A stretch of DNA of 64,000 nt from Rotaria sp. Silwood1 (Eukaryota; Rotifera; Eurotatoria; Philodinida; Philodinidae), in contig CAJNOP010000009.1 in NCBI GenBank assembly GCA_905250075.1, forward strand, positions 4,359,310 through 4,423,309, in the 5' to 3' direction. Within the stretch, counting starts at the first letter, position 1. The number at the start of each line of letters is the position of its first letter. The notes under the pieces were generated by a model. The model was given only the letters and a program-made list of their open reading frames with translations. It was not told the DNA's origin and did not search any database. The translations under genes and the position numbers were made by a program. Positions 13,504 through 26,600 of this stretch are shown here, piece by piece.

Positions 13504-16500
13504 AATATTGAAACAAAGAACAATTCTCGGTGCCTAATAATTGAGATTCGCTATTGAATTTAACCCGTCCGTAGCAGACACAGTGATTCCTTTTTCTTTT
13601 CCTTTCTGCTCGCATTTCTGGCCAGCCTGTGACTCTTTTGCTCTCGTTATTTTCATTATGTTTGCTGCGTACTTATGACCAATCTTGTTAATTATACTGA
13701 TTAGGTTTTTTTTTTCCTATTGTTAACAAATTGATAAATATCAGTTGTTGTTTCTATATCTAAACGTACCTGTGATTTATTATTATTATTATTTTTCTTT
13801 GTCTCTATTTATCTTAGAATTAAAATTCTTGTTCTATTTTTCTTGCTGTCAAAGCGCGTTGTGTTTACTCTTAAAACATGGTCGATTGGTTTTTTTTTTC
13901 TTTTTTTTTTCTTTGCTCTGTTCAGTGTCATTGTTTGTATATTGATCAACAAAAAACAAACAAACCAATGATTGGTTTAAAAGATTTATGCAGATATTTA
14001 TCGGTTAATAAGTTATCTCCTTTTTATTTTGATATATGCATTGGTTTGGAATGTTTTTCTTTTTTTCTTTTTTTTGATCAATAACGGAATGTATCACGTG
14101 TTGAAATATTAACATCTCTTTTTTGATACTCAGTCTGATTTGGAAGTGTTTAAATTCATATGAGAATAAAGTTACAAGGGCAATAACCGTGATTGAAGTC
14201 TTTCTTGTTCTTATTTTCAAGCATTTTTATTGATCTAAGCAAAAGGTTTATAGGAAAATATAAATCTATCGTTCATATGCAGTATACAATGGTAGGTATT
14301 TTTTTAATGTCGTGATTTAGTCTATTTTAACTTCAAAGTCAACGAATTCTATCAATATACACAATGAAAGAATACTGAGACAACTTTTAGACCTTTCAAA
14401 GTCATTGGATATAGAATAAATAGAAAATATTCATCAGAATCACTCAATTAGGAAGAGTATTATATATTTCACTTTCAAGACGTGTTAATAAATACTAAGT
14501 ATATACCGTTTAATAAAGAAAAGAAGCATCTAAATAAAGGTTCTTATTATGACCTACATCATTTCATCAAAGCTAGTATCCTCATAATTTAATGACTAAT
14601 TCACAAAGAAAGTTGTAGCGGAACTTATTTTTACCTAACCATGTCTTTAGAGAGAGTAAAGAACTTCTGGCAACGCATCTAAATGAGGCTGAAGCTCTTT
14701 TTTAAAGCAAAATTGAATCATATATTAAGAGAACTCAAAGCCTCCTAGCGTGAAACTAAGCACATTCTAATATCTGTTGGGTTATGTCACTATTACAACT
14801 GTGTGTAATTATTCTATTTTATAGAAACTGATTCTCATGTTATATATGTCCTTTTTGTGAGAATTTTTCATTTCCTGTTTTCGTTTCGTTTTGTATAGTC
14901 CAATCATGTTGTTCGTCGTTGATAGACTTTTTCTCTTCTCATTGTTCAAAAGTTCCAAATCTAGATGTTCTTACTATACTATACTTAGCTATTGCTTTAG
15001 TGATATAAAATATGACAAGCGAGTTTAGTTTGATAAACATAAAATCTATCTATTTTAAACTTTTCTTATCAACAATAGTTATAAAACAACGTATCTTTGA
15101 ATCTAATAGTTCTTTGAGATAATTGATCCGATTTATTCATAATTAGAAATTTCAAAACGAGAAAATAGCATATAATTAAATCTAATCTTAGTACGTACAA
15201 ATTATTATCTAAAAAATCAACAGCTAAGATTTGACCTAGCTCGGCAATGAATTTACTTAAATCTTGCTTTGTCTTGTTTAAGAGTAGGTCTCTATTTGAT
15301 AATATCTTACTACGAGGAAATGAATACGTAAAAACTGATTAAGATTGTTTTCAACGTTGATTTGCATTACTTGAACAGGTGAAAATGACGAATACGTAAA
15401 AAAAAACACATCAGTATTTAATAATCTATAAAAGAAAGTGATGATAATCTTTAGCTTTCTTTTTTTATTAAGAGTTAAATAGCAAGAATTATGATTCATC
15501 ACTGAAAAACTCATTTCATTCCAGTGATGATATATTTTGTTTCGATTATTAACGAAAACTTTTGACATAACTCATTCACATTTGCAACTTAAAACAAGAA
15601 TTGAATATTTAAATATTATTTTTTCTTAAAAATGTAAATACAAAAACTCTCATTTTCAATCGTTTATAAAATCGTGAACTTTATTTTAACTTGCATCACA
15701 TTTAATTAAAAAATGAATTTTCTTTTGCGTCAATAACTTGTATCGTACTTAAGACTTTTGTGATTCAGCTGAAGTATTTTTTTTTCTCTTTTTTTTATGC
15801 TTCATTATTGTTTTCGGATTCAGTCACACATTCTGCAACCGATCAAAAATTGACATCTCTCTTTCATTGAGGCATGGATTATTGATTTTTTTTAACCGAT
15901 TGTTTTTGTATAAAGAGCAGTGAATGGAGTTTTTTTTCTTTCATCTTTCTTCGTGACAGGTAATAAATAAGAGATGATGTTGCATAAAGACGAAGTATTT
16001 TAACTTTTTCTTTTTCTTATTCAGCAATTGTATTTTTAGCAATAAAAACTGAGTAAGTACATAAATCTAAAATTATCTCAGTGTAGAAACAATAAAAGAA
16101 AAACAAACCAATGTGTTCAACTTTTCTGATCTAGTGTGATTATGCATGGCATAGTGAAAATACTTCTTAAAAGTTTTCACAAAACAACTGTTGTTTAGTT
16201 ATTCTAAAATATATCTAAACAATGAAGAATAATATTGTGTATCTAAAAAATCAATACAATACTCGATATGATTATTTGTTATATAAACTAAATTATACAA
16301 GACATAGAAGATTCCACTAGATAAACAACACCGAGGACGTGATAGAAGACTATCGCTGATTAATTGATTTATAGCAAAATAAAAACTTGAATATGTATAT
16401 GTTTAAGAACATATATGCCTAACTTTTAGAGTTTTGAGCTAAGTAATCTTAAAAAGTGTTTTTTTCTTAATTCTCAAAGTCAGTTGGTTGTTTTTTGGAT

Positions 16501-18215
16501 GACTCTTTGAATTAAAAATTAGAAAAATAAATGAAAGACAATAGAAAATCTTCCTCTCGTCTGAAAACTGCCCATGTTTCGACATAATGGAAGACTCTGA
16601 ATCTTCTTTTGTGGCGGGAGTTTAATAATAATGCAAAATACATATTCATCGAAATAATATTTCGTCAAATGTACTGAGTCTCTGAAATTTCTATCATCTT
16701 AAATCGTATGATATCAAACTCTACATTGGATTTCAGAAGTTTAATAAAAAAAAAAAAAGAAACGTTCATAGGTTTTTAACCGTTCAAGTGATTTATTATA
16801 GATTTTTATAATTTCATTTCTTATTCATGAAAACTTTATTTTCTATAGGTTTGACTAAAACAGATATAGCAAATGATTAATTATAGATCCACTACATCGA
16901 TCTATTTCATAAAGTTATGAGCTTTTTGTACTTCTTTTGAAGTAATGTGTTCTCTAATTGCCAGACGTTATCATTAAAATGCAGAGTAACATTATTTCTA
17001 TGAAATAATTTTGAGCCTACCGATCGTAATCTTCTTAATTTTAGAAGAGAAATTGTTTTCAAGGATAATAGGATGCTTTTCTCTCTGGATAATGCTACCA
17101 TCATAAAAAAAAACATTCGAACAGGTAATTTTTTAATATTGCACAATAAGCATCGTCTTTTAAAGATTACGCAACACTTTCACAAAAATATGATGATCAT
17201 GAAGTACACACCCTTCACTTTTAGAAATTTTTTGTTTCTCCGTAATTAAAAAATTGTATATGCATCACTCCGCTTTATAGAAAAATTCTCTTGCATCTCT
17301 CACCAATTCTTTTTATTCGCCCACGTTGCTGTAGTTCTATGTAGATTTCATTCACTTCACTATTTGAAAAGCTTATCAGAATTTTAAGTGACATGGATTA
17401 ATCGATTTCATAGTGTCGTCTTTCTTGTCTCTTGTGAAAAGAGTGCAGAACTTTTCTAACAAGATAGAAACTCAAAGTACATATACATATAAAAAAAACA
17501 TAGAGTAATAGTTAGATTAAAATCAATTAAACATGGTTCTAATGAATAATAACTGAAAAACAAATTTTCATGGATTACTATGATTGGTTTTGATTATAAT
17601 TGACAAAAATTTTTGAATCTGCTTTTTACCTTAACTTTTGTTTCATGGGATATTTTTATAAAAAATCGTGAGTAGAATGATTCATTTAAAATGTTCTTTT
17701 CTTTGTGGAAGAAACAGTTTTGTCTGTTAATTTCCCATTATATGTTTACATAAAAAAAGGCACGAATCTTTTCTTGTATAGAACTCTTTCAATGAGAATG
17801 TGAAGTGCTTTTTTTTTGCATTTCAGTATACTTTAAGATAGTTTAACTTTCTTTTTTTTGCTGCAAATAAATCTTTCGAGTGAGAGATTCACAAAAAAAT
17901 TGACTTATTCGGTTTTACTTTTATGTATGTCAAGTTGCTATGACTTTCATATTTTTTCATTCCTCATTTCTTTTAATCCCTTTAAGAGAGAGGGACGTGG
18001 GTGAGGTATAGGTAGGTGAAAGTGACGAGAGCACATGCATGCACACACTAGAGAGACTAAAATATTCTCAGGTTTTTTTTATATCATGTCGGAGTTAGAA
18101 CTATTTATAATTTTATTAATATTTTGAAGTATTTGTGATTTTATGAAAATTGAATTTGTAGATTCAGTTGTGTATTATTGAGTGGTGTAATTAAATAAAT
18201 CAAAATCGAATCTTA
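13504..18215. other. Intergenic region, 4.7 kb, no gene recognised
   Basis: AT-rich with many stops in all frames. Near 13750-14080 there are T-rich open stretches that look like low-complexity sequence, not exons. At about 17960-18060 there is a locally GC/purine-richer patch (AGAGAGAGGGACGTGGG, then GTGAGGTATAGGTAGG) some 150-250 bp upstream of the ART-TPR start, possibly promoter sequence. No tRNA, repeat with clear ends, or transposon gene was found. Confidence 0.5.
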
Positions 18216-20576
18216 ATGGCGACTTTGCATTCTCCACGCGCAAAAGATACTTATAAAAATCGAGGTACTCGACGATCAGTTATTTCCGATGGACGTCGTG
18301 TGTCAACAGTAAAATCAAGTGGACGTAGCATAAGTCGAATAAACGTTTCAGATGAAATTCATGAAAGTGTTGTTTTCATTTGGTTCGATCCACATCAACT
18401 TTTGAACATACATCTTATTGGACCACTTCGAGTAATTAATGCTGGCGTTCAAACTTTTACTGAACCGTTGACTTGTTTTGATACAATAAGATCTTCAAAA
18501 GAAAAAATCTTTTTCATTAGTTCATCATGTAATAATGAATTGATTGCCACTGTACATGATTTTAATGCTGTTGAAGGAATTTTTATATTTGATCCGAATG
18601 GTGAAAATATTAAAGGTGATTTTCCAAAGCTTTTTGGCATATTTAATCAACAAGAAGAATTACTTCGTATACTTAAAGAAGTACTTAATACGTTTGAAGA
18701 AATACAACTTGAAGAATTTGCATTTGAACAAGATGATGTATTTCTTTGGTCACAATTGTGGAAAGAAGATGTAAGTAAAGATGATTATTTCAATTAAACA
18801 TTAAGAAAAGTTCGTTTAACATTGTTTTTTATTAAATATATTTTCAATTAGTGAAATGTTCCTTGATGTGTTCTCTTTAGTTAATAAGTCGAAAAGTATC
18901 ATCAAATAAGCAAAATCTTATTGAAATAGCTCGACAATATTATCGAGACAATATTCGAATAATGGAAATTATTGAAGAATTCGAAAAATCCTATCGATCT
19001 GTTGATGTCATCAATTGGTGTTTTCGTTCTCCATTTCCTGCACGTCTTCTTCTTCATGCACTTCGTTCTCACAATAAAGGACAACTTAGTATCTGTCGAT
19101 TTCTATTCGCTGATGCATCACGCTTTTTTCAACAACGTCCTAAACATAAATCTAGTGATCAAGTTTATCGTGGTATGAAATTATCAAGTGAAATTCTTGA
19201 TAAATTTGAAGCTCATGTTGGTCAACTTATTTGTACAAGTGGATTTTTTCCTTGTACTAAATCAAGAACAAATGCATTGACACTCGCTTCATTACCAACA
19301 TATCGTCCTGATCTTCTATCTGTTTTATTTAAAATTGATTGTGATGCATCAGCTTTATTTACTGTATTATCAAATAAACAATCAACGTCATTGATTGTAT
19401 TTGATATTTGTATGACATTTCGTATTGTTTATGTTAATCGTGGTCAAATGTCAATTGTAAAATTGAAAACTGCAGGTGAAGCTGGTAAGAAAATAGCTTT
19501 AGAATATTTAGAAAAGCATCCAAATGAAACAATACCAACATTAATTGATGAAATTTTGAAACCTTCTGAACCACCTCCTCCTCCTCCTCCTCCAACTAGA
19601 ATACCAACACCACCTCCCAAACCAAAATCAGCCTTAGTTCATATCAAAGATTCAATGTACAAAAACATTTCTACAGAATAAGCTAAATAACTGTTCAATT
19701 TTGTTTTCTTTTATTCTAGAGATTCAGCGATGACTGCTGAGGAAATAAAGGCACAAAAATATGCTGAACAAGGAGATATTGATATGGCTCTAATAACTTA
19801 TCAACGCATTCAACCTGCTACAGTTCGTGTGCTCAATGCAATGGGTCAATTGTCTGCCAATAGAAAGGGTGATTATGAGTATGCTTTACAATGTCATCAA
19901 CAAGCGCTTAAACTTCAAGAAATGGTAATTTAAATAAGCACAATCGATTGTCAATGAAGTTTTGTTTTGTTTTTTTTAGTCTGGCGAAGATGTTTCTGAT
20001 ACTCTTACTTATCTTGGAAATGTTTATCAAAGCCACAGTGAAGTTGATCTGGCTTTAGACTATCATACACGTGCACTTGAATTGCATCAAGCTAATCCAA
20101 CAACTAAATCAATTGCAATCGCCTCTAATCTAATTGGAATCGCTAATGCTCGTTGGGTTCGTCGTGAATATTCTGACGCAATTGCTAATGCTGAACAAGC
20201 ACTAGCTTTACAAGAAGCTCTTGTACCTCCGAATGAAACAAGTATGGCTACTACTCTAACTTTGCTAAGTAACATCTATCAAGATTCTGGCGACAGTACT
20301 CGTGCTCTTGATCTTTGTACAAAAGCACTGCCCCTTTTTGAACGTACCGTACCCAATGATTCACCTATATTAGCTGAATTTCTTTACAAGCTAGGCACAC
20401 TGCAGTCAAATTCAGAAGCGTTAGTTGATGCACAACGAAGTTTAGAACGATCGTATAAAATTTATCGAAAACTTCTACCTAGAGGACATCATGATCGTAT
20501 GTCAACAGAAAATGAACTTCGACGTGTTATGCAATTACGTCAAAAGAACAAACAAAAGTCACAAACAAATTCATGA
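18216..20576 (+). CDS. ART-TPR protein: degenerate mono-ADP-ribosyltransferase domain followed by tetratricopeptide repeats (710 aa)
   Basis: Exons 18216-18770, 18881-19656, 19720-19924, 19980-20576 join in phase. The start is the ATG before ATLHSPRAKD. Residues ~50-185 form the N-terminal module seen before ART domains in many rotifer proteins (VFIWFDPHQ..., IFIFDPNG). Residues ~186-395 match the R-S-E class ART fold: VYRG at ~280-283 and the GFF turn at ~306. The expected STS is PCT, and the glutamates of the ExE motif are replaced by S-T-S in STSLIVF (~353-359). A proline/KPKSA linker follows. Then come at least four TPRs of ~42 residues (GDYEYALQCHQQALKLQ; GDSTRALDLCTKALPLFE) to the C terminus. 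Inferred: an inactive or re-purposed ART scaffold with TPR protein binding. The intracellular target is unknown. Confidence 0.8.
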
Positions 20577-23500
20577 ATATATCTTTGCTTTAAAACTAAT
20601 TTTGCAGTTTGAATCATAAAAAATATTGAAATATAATTATATCAAAAGAAAAGAATATTATATATTAGAATTATTACGTCAGTTAGACTTAAACAAATTT
20701 TTTAGAATTAAAAAAAAACTATCTAGATAACTATCTGGATTTATGTCATAAAAATAAAACTAGAGAATTTACCTCACCTTCCATAGATGATCCTTACTTT
20801 CTACTAGCTCAGTCCAACTTGGTTCTAGTCTTACAATTAAAAACTTGCTTTGTGACATACATGATAATTATTATTGATACAATAAGATTTCGTAGAGATT
20901 GGCACAAAAATATGAAATATGTAGCTAGTCTAAATGGGTGATCAGTAGAGTCCATTGATTTATATTCTATAAGTGTAACAGTCGAAGGTAGATATTGATA
21001 TTTGCTGCATTTTATTTGTCAATATTAATACACTAATTATTTGAGCTTTAAACTAAATCGATTAATGTATTCGAAGTAGTATTTTCTGAAACAGGAATAA
21101 TACTATCGAATAAAAGAAGAACATTATCTATTACTATACTAGAATATATTATTGTTTGATATAAAAATTTTTAACGAACTATCTTTGTCATAATTATCTT
21201 GTCTAAATAATCGATCATATTTTGCTCATCCTCATGATAATAAATCACTTGGAAATAAAATTTCACCTAAAATAAATGAAAAATTTAATAAAATAAAATC
21301 AAGCAAATCAAGTCTTTCATCTTTGTCTTCACATTCTATTGCTTATCGAAATAGAACTGATCATAATTTTTCTAATTCATTATATAGATACTAAAACTAA
21401 AATGAACAAGAAATGAATGTACAAATAGTAATTATCTTTTTTTTCCGTTTCAATAACTATCGAATGATTATAATGGATAAACATATAAGATAAAACTCGA
21501 ATATTATTTTGAACTTTTTCTAATTCACTTGCTCGATTTATTTGATTTTTTTCTTCATCTTACATTAAAATAAAAATATAAAACATAGTTATATCGAAAA
21601 TGTTTGACGAATTTTTTTTTATTACACACGTATACTTTTGAAAGTATTTTCTACCAACTGACGAAATTTCAGAATATGTTAGAGTGAGAAAATCTATCCT
21701 TTCCTCAAAAAAAAAAAAAGTTGAAACAAGATGAAAAATTTGAACGTGTTTTAATCATTTATATGGTATCTGTTTCTTTCATTTATTCATCATTTTCTAT
21801 CTGAATAGATTCGAAAGGCAAATGAATGCATTGTAACACTGCCGTATTTCAGTTTGGTGTTATTTTAGTTTTTAAATTTTAGGTATAGAAAACATTCGAA
21901 CAATAATAAACAAAATTTTTCAATATTAATGAATTCGATGAAGTTGAAGGTTGAATGTTTTTTTAGCATGGCCAAAGAATTTAATATCCATATTTGTTAC
22001 GTTTCTTCCTTCATTGGTTACGACTTAACGAGAATAACTCATTGATAAAGAGAATATTTTCATTGGAACCATCAAGCTTCATAAAACAGCTAATTCATTA
22101 TCTTATTAATAGAGTAAAAGATATTTTCAAGAAACTTATTTTATTAAAACATTTTAAAAAATCTCTCTAAGAAGAATTATTTGATGGGTAACGCTCTCAT
22201 TTGATTTCGGGAAAAAAAGGAATTCGTGAAGATAGATTAATCTTTACATAATACTCAGCTGATTGTGTCTAAGTACTTGCTTTTGAGATTTGAATATTAT
22301 TGAAATGGAATAAAGTATTCTGTATGTTAAAAGAATTTCCACAGAAATGCAGAAAAATCTTTGTCTGATGAGAAGTTATGTGTTTTGTTCAGCTAACGAA
22401 GTTGAATAGACATATAAACTTTAAGTTTTGATATGCCCAATACTTTTATACAACCATCTAATTTTTTTTCTTTGACTCTGTGATATATGCGTATGTAAAA
22501 TAGATATCATCGAAGTAATTTTGAATTATTTTATTTTAAGTACTCAATAAGGATATAAGACACATGAATGTTGTGTGTATCATATAGACAAAAACAATAT
22601 GAAAGTAGTTTTCTACCTTCACAACAAAGAAAACGTGGAAATAGTGAAAAATAGATAAACCACTAAATGAATGAATAAGACAGATCATTTCTTAGGCTAT
22701 CGATTATTGTATAATACAACTATAGTTCGCGAGCAATTTTTTGCTGTATGTGTTTTTTACCCGTATAGTGAAGATAAAGAATTTTATTTCTTAGCTCCGA
22801 AGTTGATGAGATGACAGGTTTTTTTCTGCCAGCCTTTATAAGCTTGTCAATACAGTTGTGTGATAGTATTTCAAGCTATCTCGTAGTGAGATGTCTTGAC
22901 TTATCATGAATACTTTGAACACTAAGAAGTCTGAACTATTTAAGAAGGCCAAGTGTAATTTACTCAGTAGAGTCCTCTGAATAGCCACTGTATCCATCAG
23001 TCATTAAATGCTCTGAATTCCCTCGCACTCGCTAAAGTTTTCGAATCTGATTTCAGCAACTGCTGGATTTCCAATACTTAGATAATGGTTACTGTTGTTT
23101 TTCAGTTAAGCACATGAACTTCTTTAGTAAGAAAGTTGTGTAATTTAGATATGTTTCTAATTGAGTGAGAAACAAGAACACTTCTTTATCACATATTACT
23201 CTTTTCCTCTCGATGGGTTATTATTGTACCATCACTAGCAACATCCAATTACGAAATAATCATCATAAGTTAGACACAGACTAAAACATTTCGTTAAAAT
23301 TAGAAGCAAAGATCGAATTCGAGTTCAATAATGATGAACCCAATGACTCTGATGAGTTCTAAACTAATAGTAGTTCATATTATGCTTCCATTTTCTTCTA
23401 TATAACAATCATCAATCTAGATCATTATTAGAAATCGTAAGATACTTGTAGACAGAAATACTCAGTCTATTCATTTGCTAAAATTTTCAATTGAGATTTT

Positions 23501-23618
23501 TAGTTCAACAGCAATCGTTTATCTATTGAAACTGATAACATATAAAGCGCGACAAATTTACTGAATAACATCAAAAAAAAAAAGCCAACAGTAAGAATAG
23601 TCGCAAACAAAACAAAAT
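20577..23618. other. Intergenic region, 3.0 kb, no intact gene
   Basis: AT-rich DNA between the ART-TPR stop and the DDX18 stop. Apart from a short open fragment at 21194-21394 (listed separately), I see only scattered stops and simple A/T runs. No tRNA, terminal inverted repeats or transposon gene was found. Confidence 0.5.
21194..21394 (+). pseudogene. Possible orphan terminal exon or gene remnant (66 codons)
   Basis: An open stretch without an ATG encodes a hydrophilic Ser/Lys/Asn-rich peptide (NRSYFAHPHDNKSLG..., KSSKSSLSSLSSHSIAY) ending in a stop at 21392-21394. Its composition resembles real C-terminal exons in this genome more than the random flanking DNA. No convincing splice acceptor or upstream exon was found. 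It could be a relic of a deleted gene, a missed last exon, or chance. Confidence 0.2.
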
Positions 23619-26600
23619 TTATCGTGTAAATTTCTTTTTTGCTTTTTCATTGCTTAAATTTTTAAAGATCTTAATTTTTCGTTCTTGTTTTGGTCGTACA
23701 AATCCATTTTTTGATTTCGATCCTTTTTTGCTTTGATAAACTCCTTTAAAAAAAATAAAAATAAACAAAAAAGTTATTTAATAGAGAACCATAAATTAAT
23801 TCAGATCACTTACCAATATCAACAACAGGTGGAACACGAAAACCAAAACTATAAGCAACTTTAACCAAATCCAATTGTTCAACATTGTAAACATTTTTCA
23901 TACTATGACTTGCATAAGCTCTAACATATGCTTTATATGCTTCTTTTGCACTTAAATGAAGAAAATAATTTTTTTCAATTAATTTTTCTAACTAAACAAA
24001 AAACAAAATAATATATTTCGTAATAATAATAAATAATATACTTGAGGTTGAATATCAGCAATTTTATTCCATGAAAATTCAAATTCGCTTAATGTGACTC
24101 GTGCTTGTTTGAGATAAAGAAGAAAACCAAGTTCTTGTGGTGTTAAAATAAGTAATGCATGACCATGAGCACCAGCACGTGCTGTTCGACCAACACGATG
24201 AATATATTCCTAACAACAAAAACAAAGAGTTGTCATTAGAACATAAATTGTGGTAGATTTATTTTAGTTTCTTAGAAAAAGCTTAAAGAAACTTTCTTTC
24301 TATATGATCTAATAGGAAAAACAATGTTCTATATTTACTCTGATAGTTGATCATTCTTTAACTAATAAAGTTCTGATCAAAGTTGTTTGTTATGCTATAT
24401 AAAGATAATATTAGATGACAAATTTTTACGATTTGGTTCAAAACTAATATCAGATTCGGAATCAGCGTTAAAAACTGAGTCGATTTATATATGTTGTGAA
24501 TAATTCTGAGAAAATTTTTTTTTTTTTGAAAAAATCCCTGTACCCTCCCTCAGGGATGGTCTGGTCAATAATGACAATTTTTTCAATAACTCAGCCATTT
24601 CTTGACGGATCCTTTTCATCTTCGAACTCGACCGAGACATTGATGAGACTTAACTGTGTAGAAAATTTCATCACGATCTGACTCTCCTTTCGAAAGTTAT
24701 CGTGTAAACGGCCGGCCGGCCGGACACACTGACCGATTCTAGTGTACTCACTTTTTGAGTACACAAATATCTAGAAAATGATAGGACCTTGGTAGCAGAA
24801 ATTCGGGAATCAGCTGCATTTGTTTTCAAGTTTTGATCATTGACTTGAGTTTTTCAATTGGAAATTTATAGATCCGAACCAAGAAAGTATTTAACTGCAT
24901 AGTAGATGCACATGGCAGACAAAATGTGATCTAATATCATCATTAAATGACTCTTATAGAAATTTTATTAGTTAAAAAATAATCGAATATTTGAGGATAA
25001 TTTTTACTATCAGAATATCCAGAGAAAGTTTCTTTAAGCTTTATTTTTTTTTTCTTTTGTTCTAAGGAAATCAAATAAAATTTATACTTTTGGATCATCT
25101 GGAGGATCAAATTGTATAATCCAATCAACAGCTGGAATATCCAAACCTCGTGCTGCTACATCCGTACATAATAAAATTCCAGTTTCAGCATTACAGAATT
25201 CAAAAAATGTATGTGTTCGTTTAGCTTGTTTTTGTTTTCCCTTTAAACAAAAAAATTGTCAGATAAATATTCGAAATAGAAAAACAAAAAAATCTTTTAC
25301 ATGAATACTTAATACAGGTATATCAATATAATTAAGTAATTCATTATAATATTTAACGGCCATACATGATGAAAAAAAGACCATCATTTTTTTCTTTTGA
25401 TTTTTTTTTAAAAATGTAAATAATAAAAGAAAACGTTTATCTTGTGGAACAACAACATAACCCTATACAAAAAAATAAAAAAACATTATTCAATTTATTT
25501 ATAAAAGAATAAAATACTTGTTCAAGTCCTTCAACAGTTGCTTGATCACTTGTATCATCAACTCCAACATATAATGGTTCTTTTTTAAGAGAAATTTTTG
25601 CTAAATCTTCAGTACGTCGTGTTTGAGTTGCAGAAAATAACATTGTTTGACGACGTTCTATAAAATATATTTATGAAATTCTATCTTGTTTTTTTTCATA
25701 TACTTACTTGGTAATAATTGAATAATTTGTTTCATTTCTTCTTCAAAACCAATATCTAAAATTCTATCAGCTTCATCAATAATTAAACATTGTAAGTTTT
25801 TATACAAAAAATCTTTAGTATTCTATAAAAACAAGAATAAGTAAATGAAATAATTATTTTTTTTTTTTTTTTGTATGGAAATTTTTACTTGAAGATGATC
25901 CAGTAAACGACCTGGTGTTGCAACTAAAATATTTACGCCTTTAACAAGTTTTTTAACTTCATCTTGTCGTCCTGTTCCACCCATAATTAAACCATATGTA
26001 TGATGATGATAAGCTAATAGTTCTTTTAATACAGAATAAGTTTGCATTGCTAATTCACGTGTTGGTGAAATTATTAATGCACCAGTACCATTACGAGGCA
26101 TAAAACGTAATTTATACATCAATTCAACAACGGGAATAAGAAAAGCTAATGTTTTACCCGAACCCGTCTTAGCCGAAGCAAGTAAATCACTAAAATTATA
26201 AACAAAAAAATAAATCAATCATATTATTGAATGTATGTCCCAGATACAGTAGAACATTCTGTAAAAGTTTCGTTGATACTGGATTTGTGGAAAAAAGTAG
26301 CGGCTAACTTCACTGAAAATATGTTTTTGAAAAACGTTTAGCATGACTTATAGAGTAACAGAGAAAAAGTTCCAGTTTCAGACTATGTATGGTGTATTGT
26401 CAAAATTTTTGTTTTCTCAGTACAGATGCTGCAATTTGACTTTTCTCGAGACTAACGAGGGAACATTCCCAAGTGTCACATCGCTTTTCAGTTGAAAGTA
26501 TGAGCATTATATAGCGCCTAAGGATCTATGAATACTCTGAAAAAAGTTCGTGCTGCTAGCTTATTGGTGCCGAGATATTGCATTTTTACTGTATTCTTGA

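Noticed and set aside
13745..14220. Open stretches rich in Phe/Tyr/Leu downstream of the coiled-coil gene
   Set aside because: They arise from T-rich low-complexity DNA. They overlap in several frames and both strands and show no domain.
24742..24775. Helitron 3' end (hairpin followed by CTAG)
   Set aside because: The hairpin is good and CTAG follows after a few bases, but the next base is A and not the T expected after CTRR insertion into an AT site. No 5' TC end or Rep/helicase sequence was seen.
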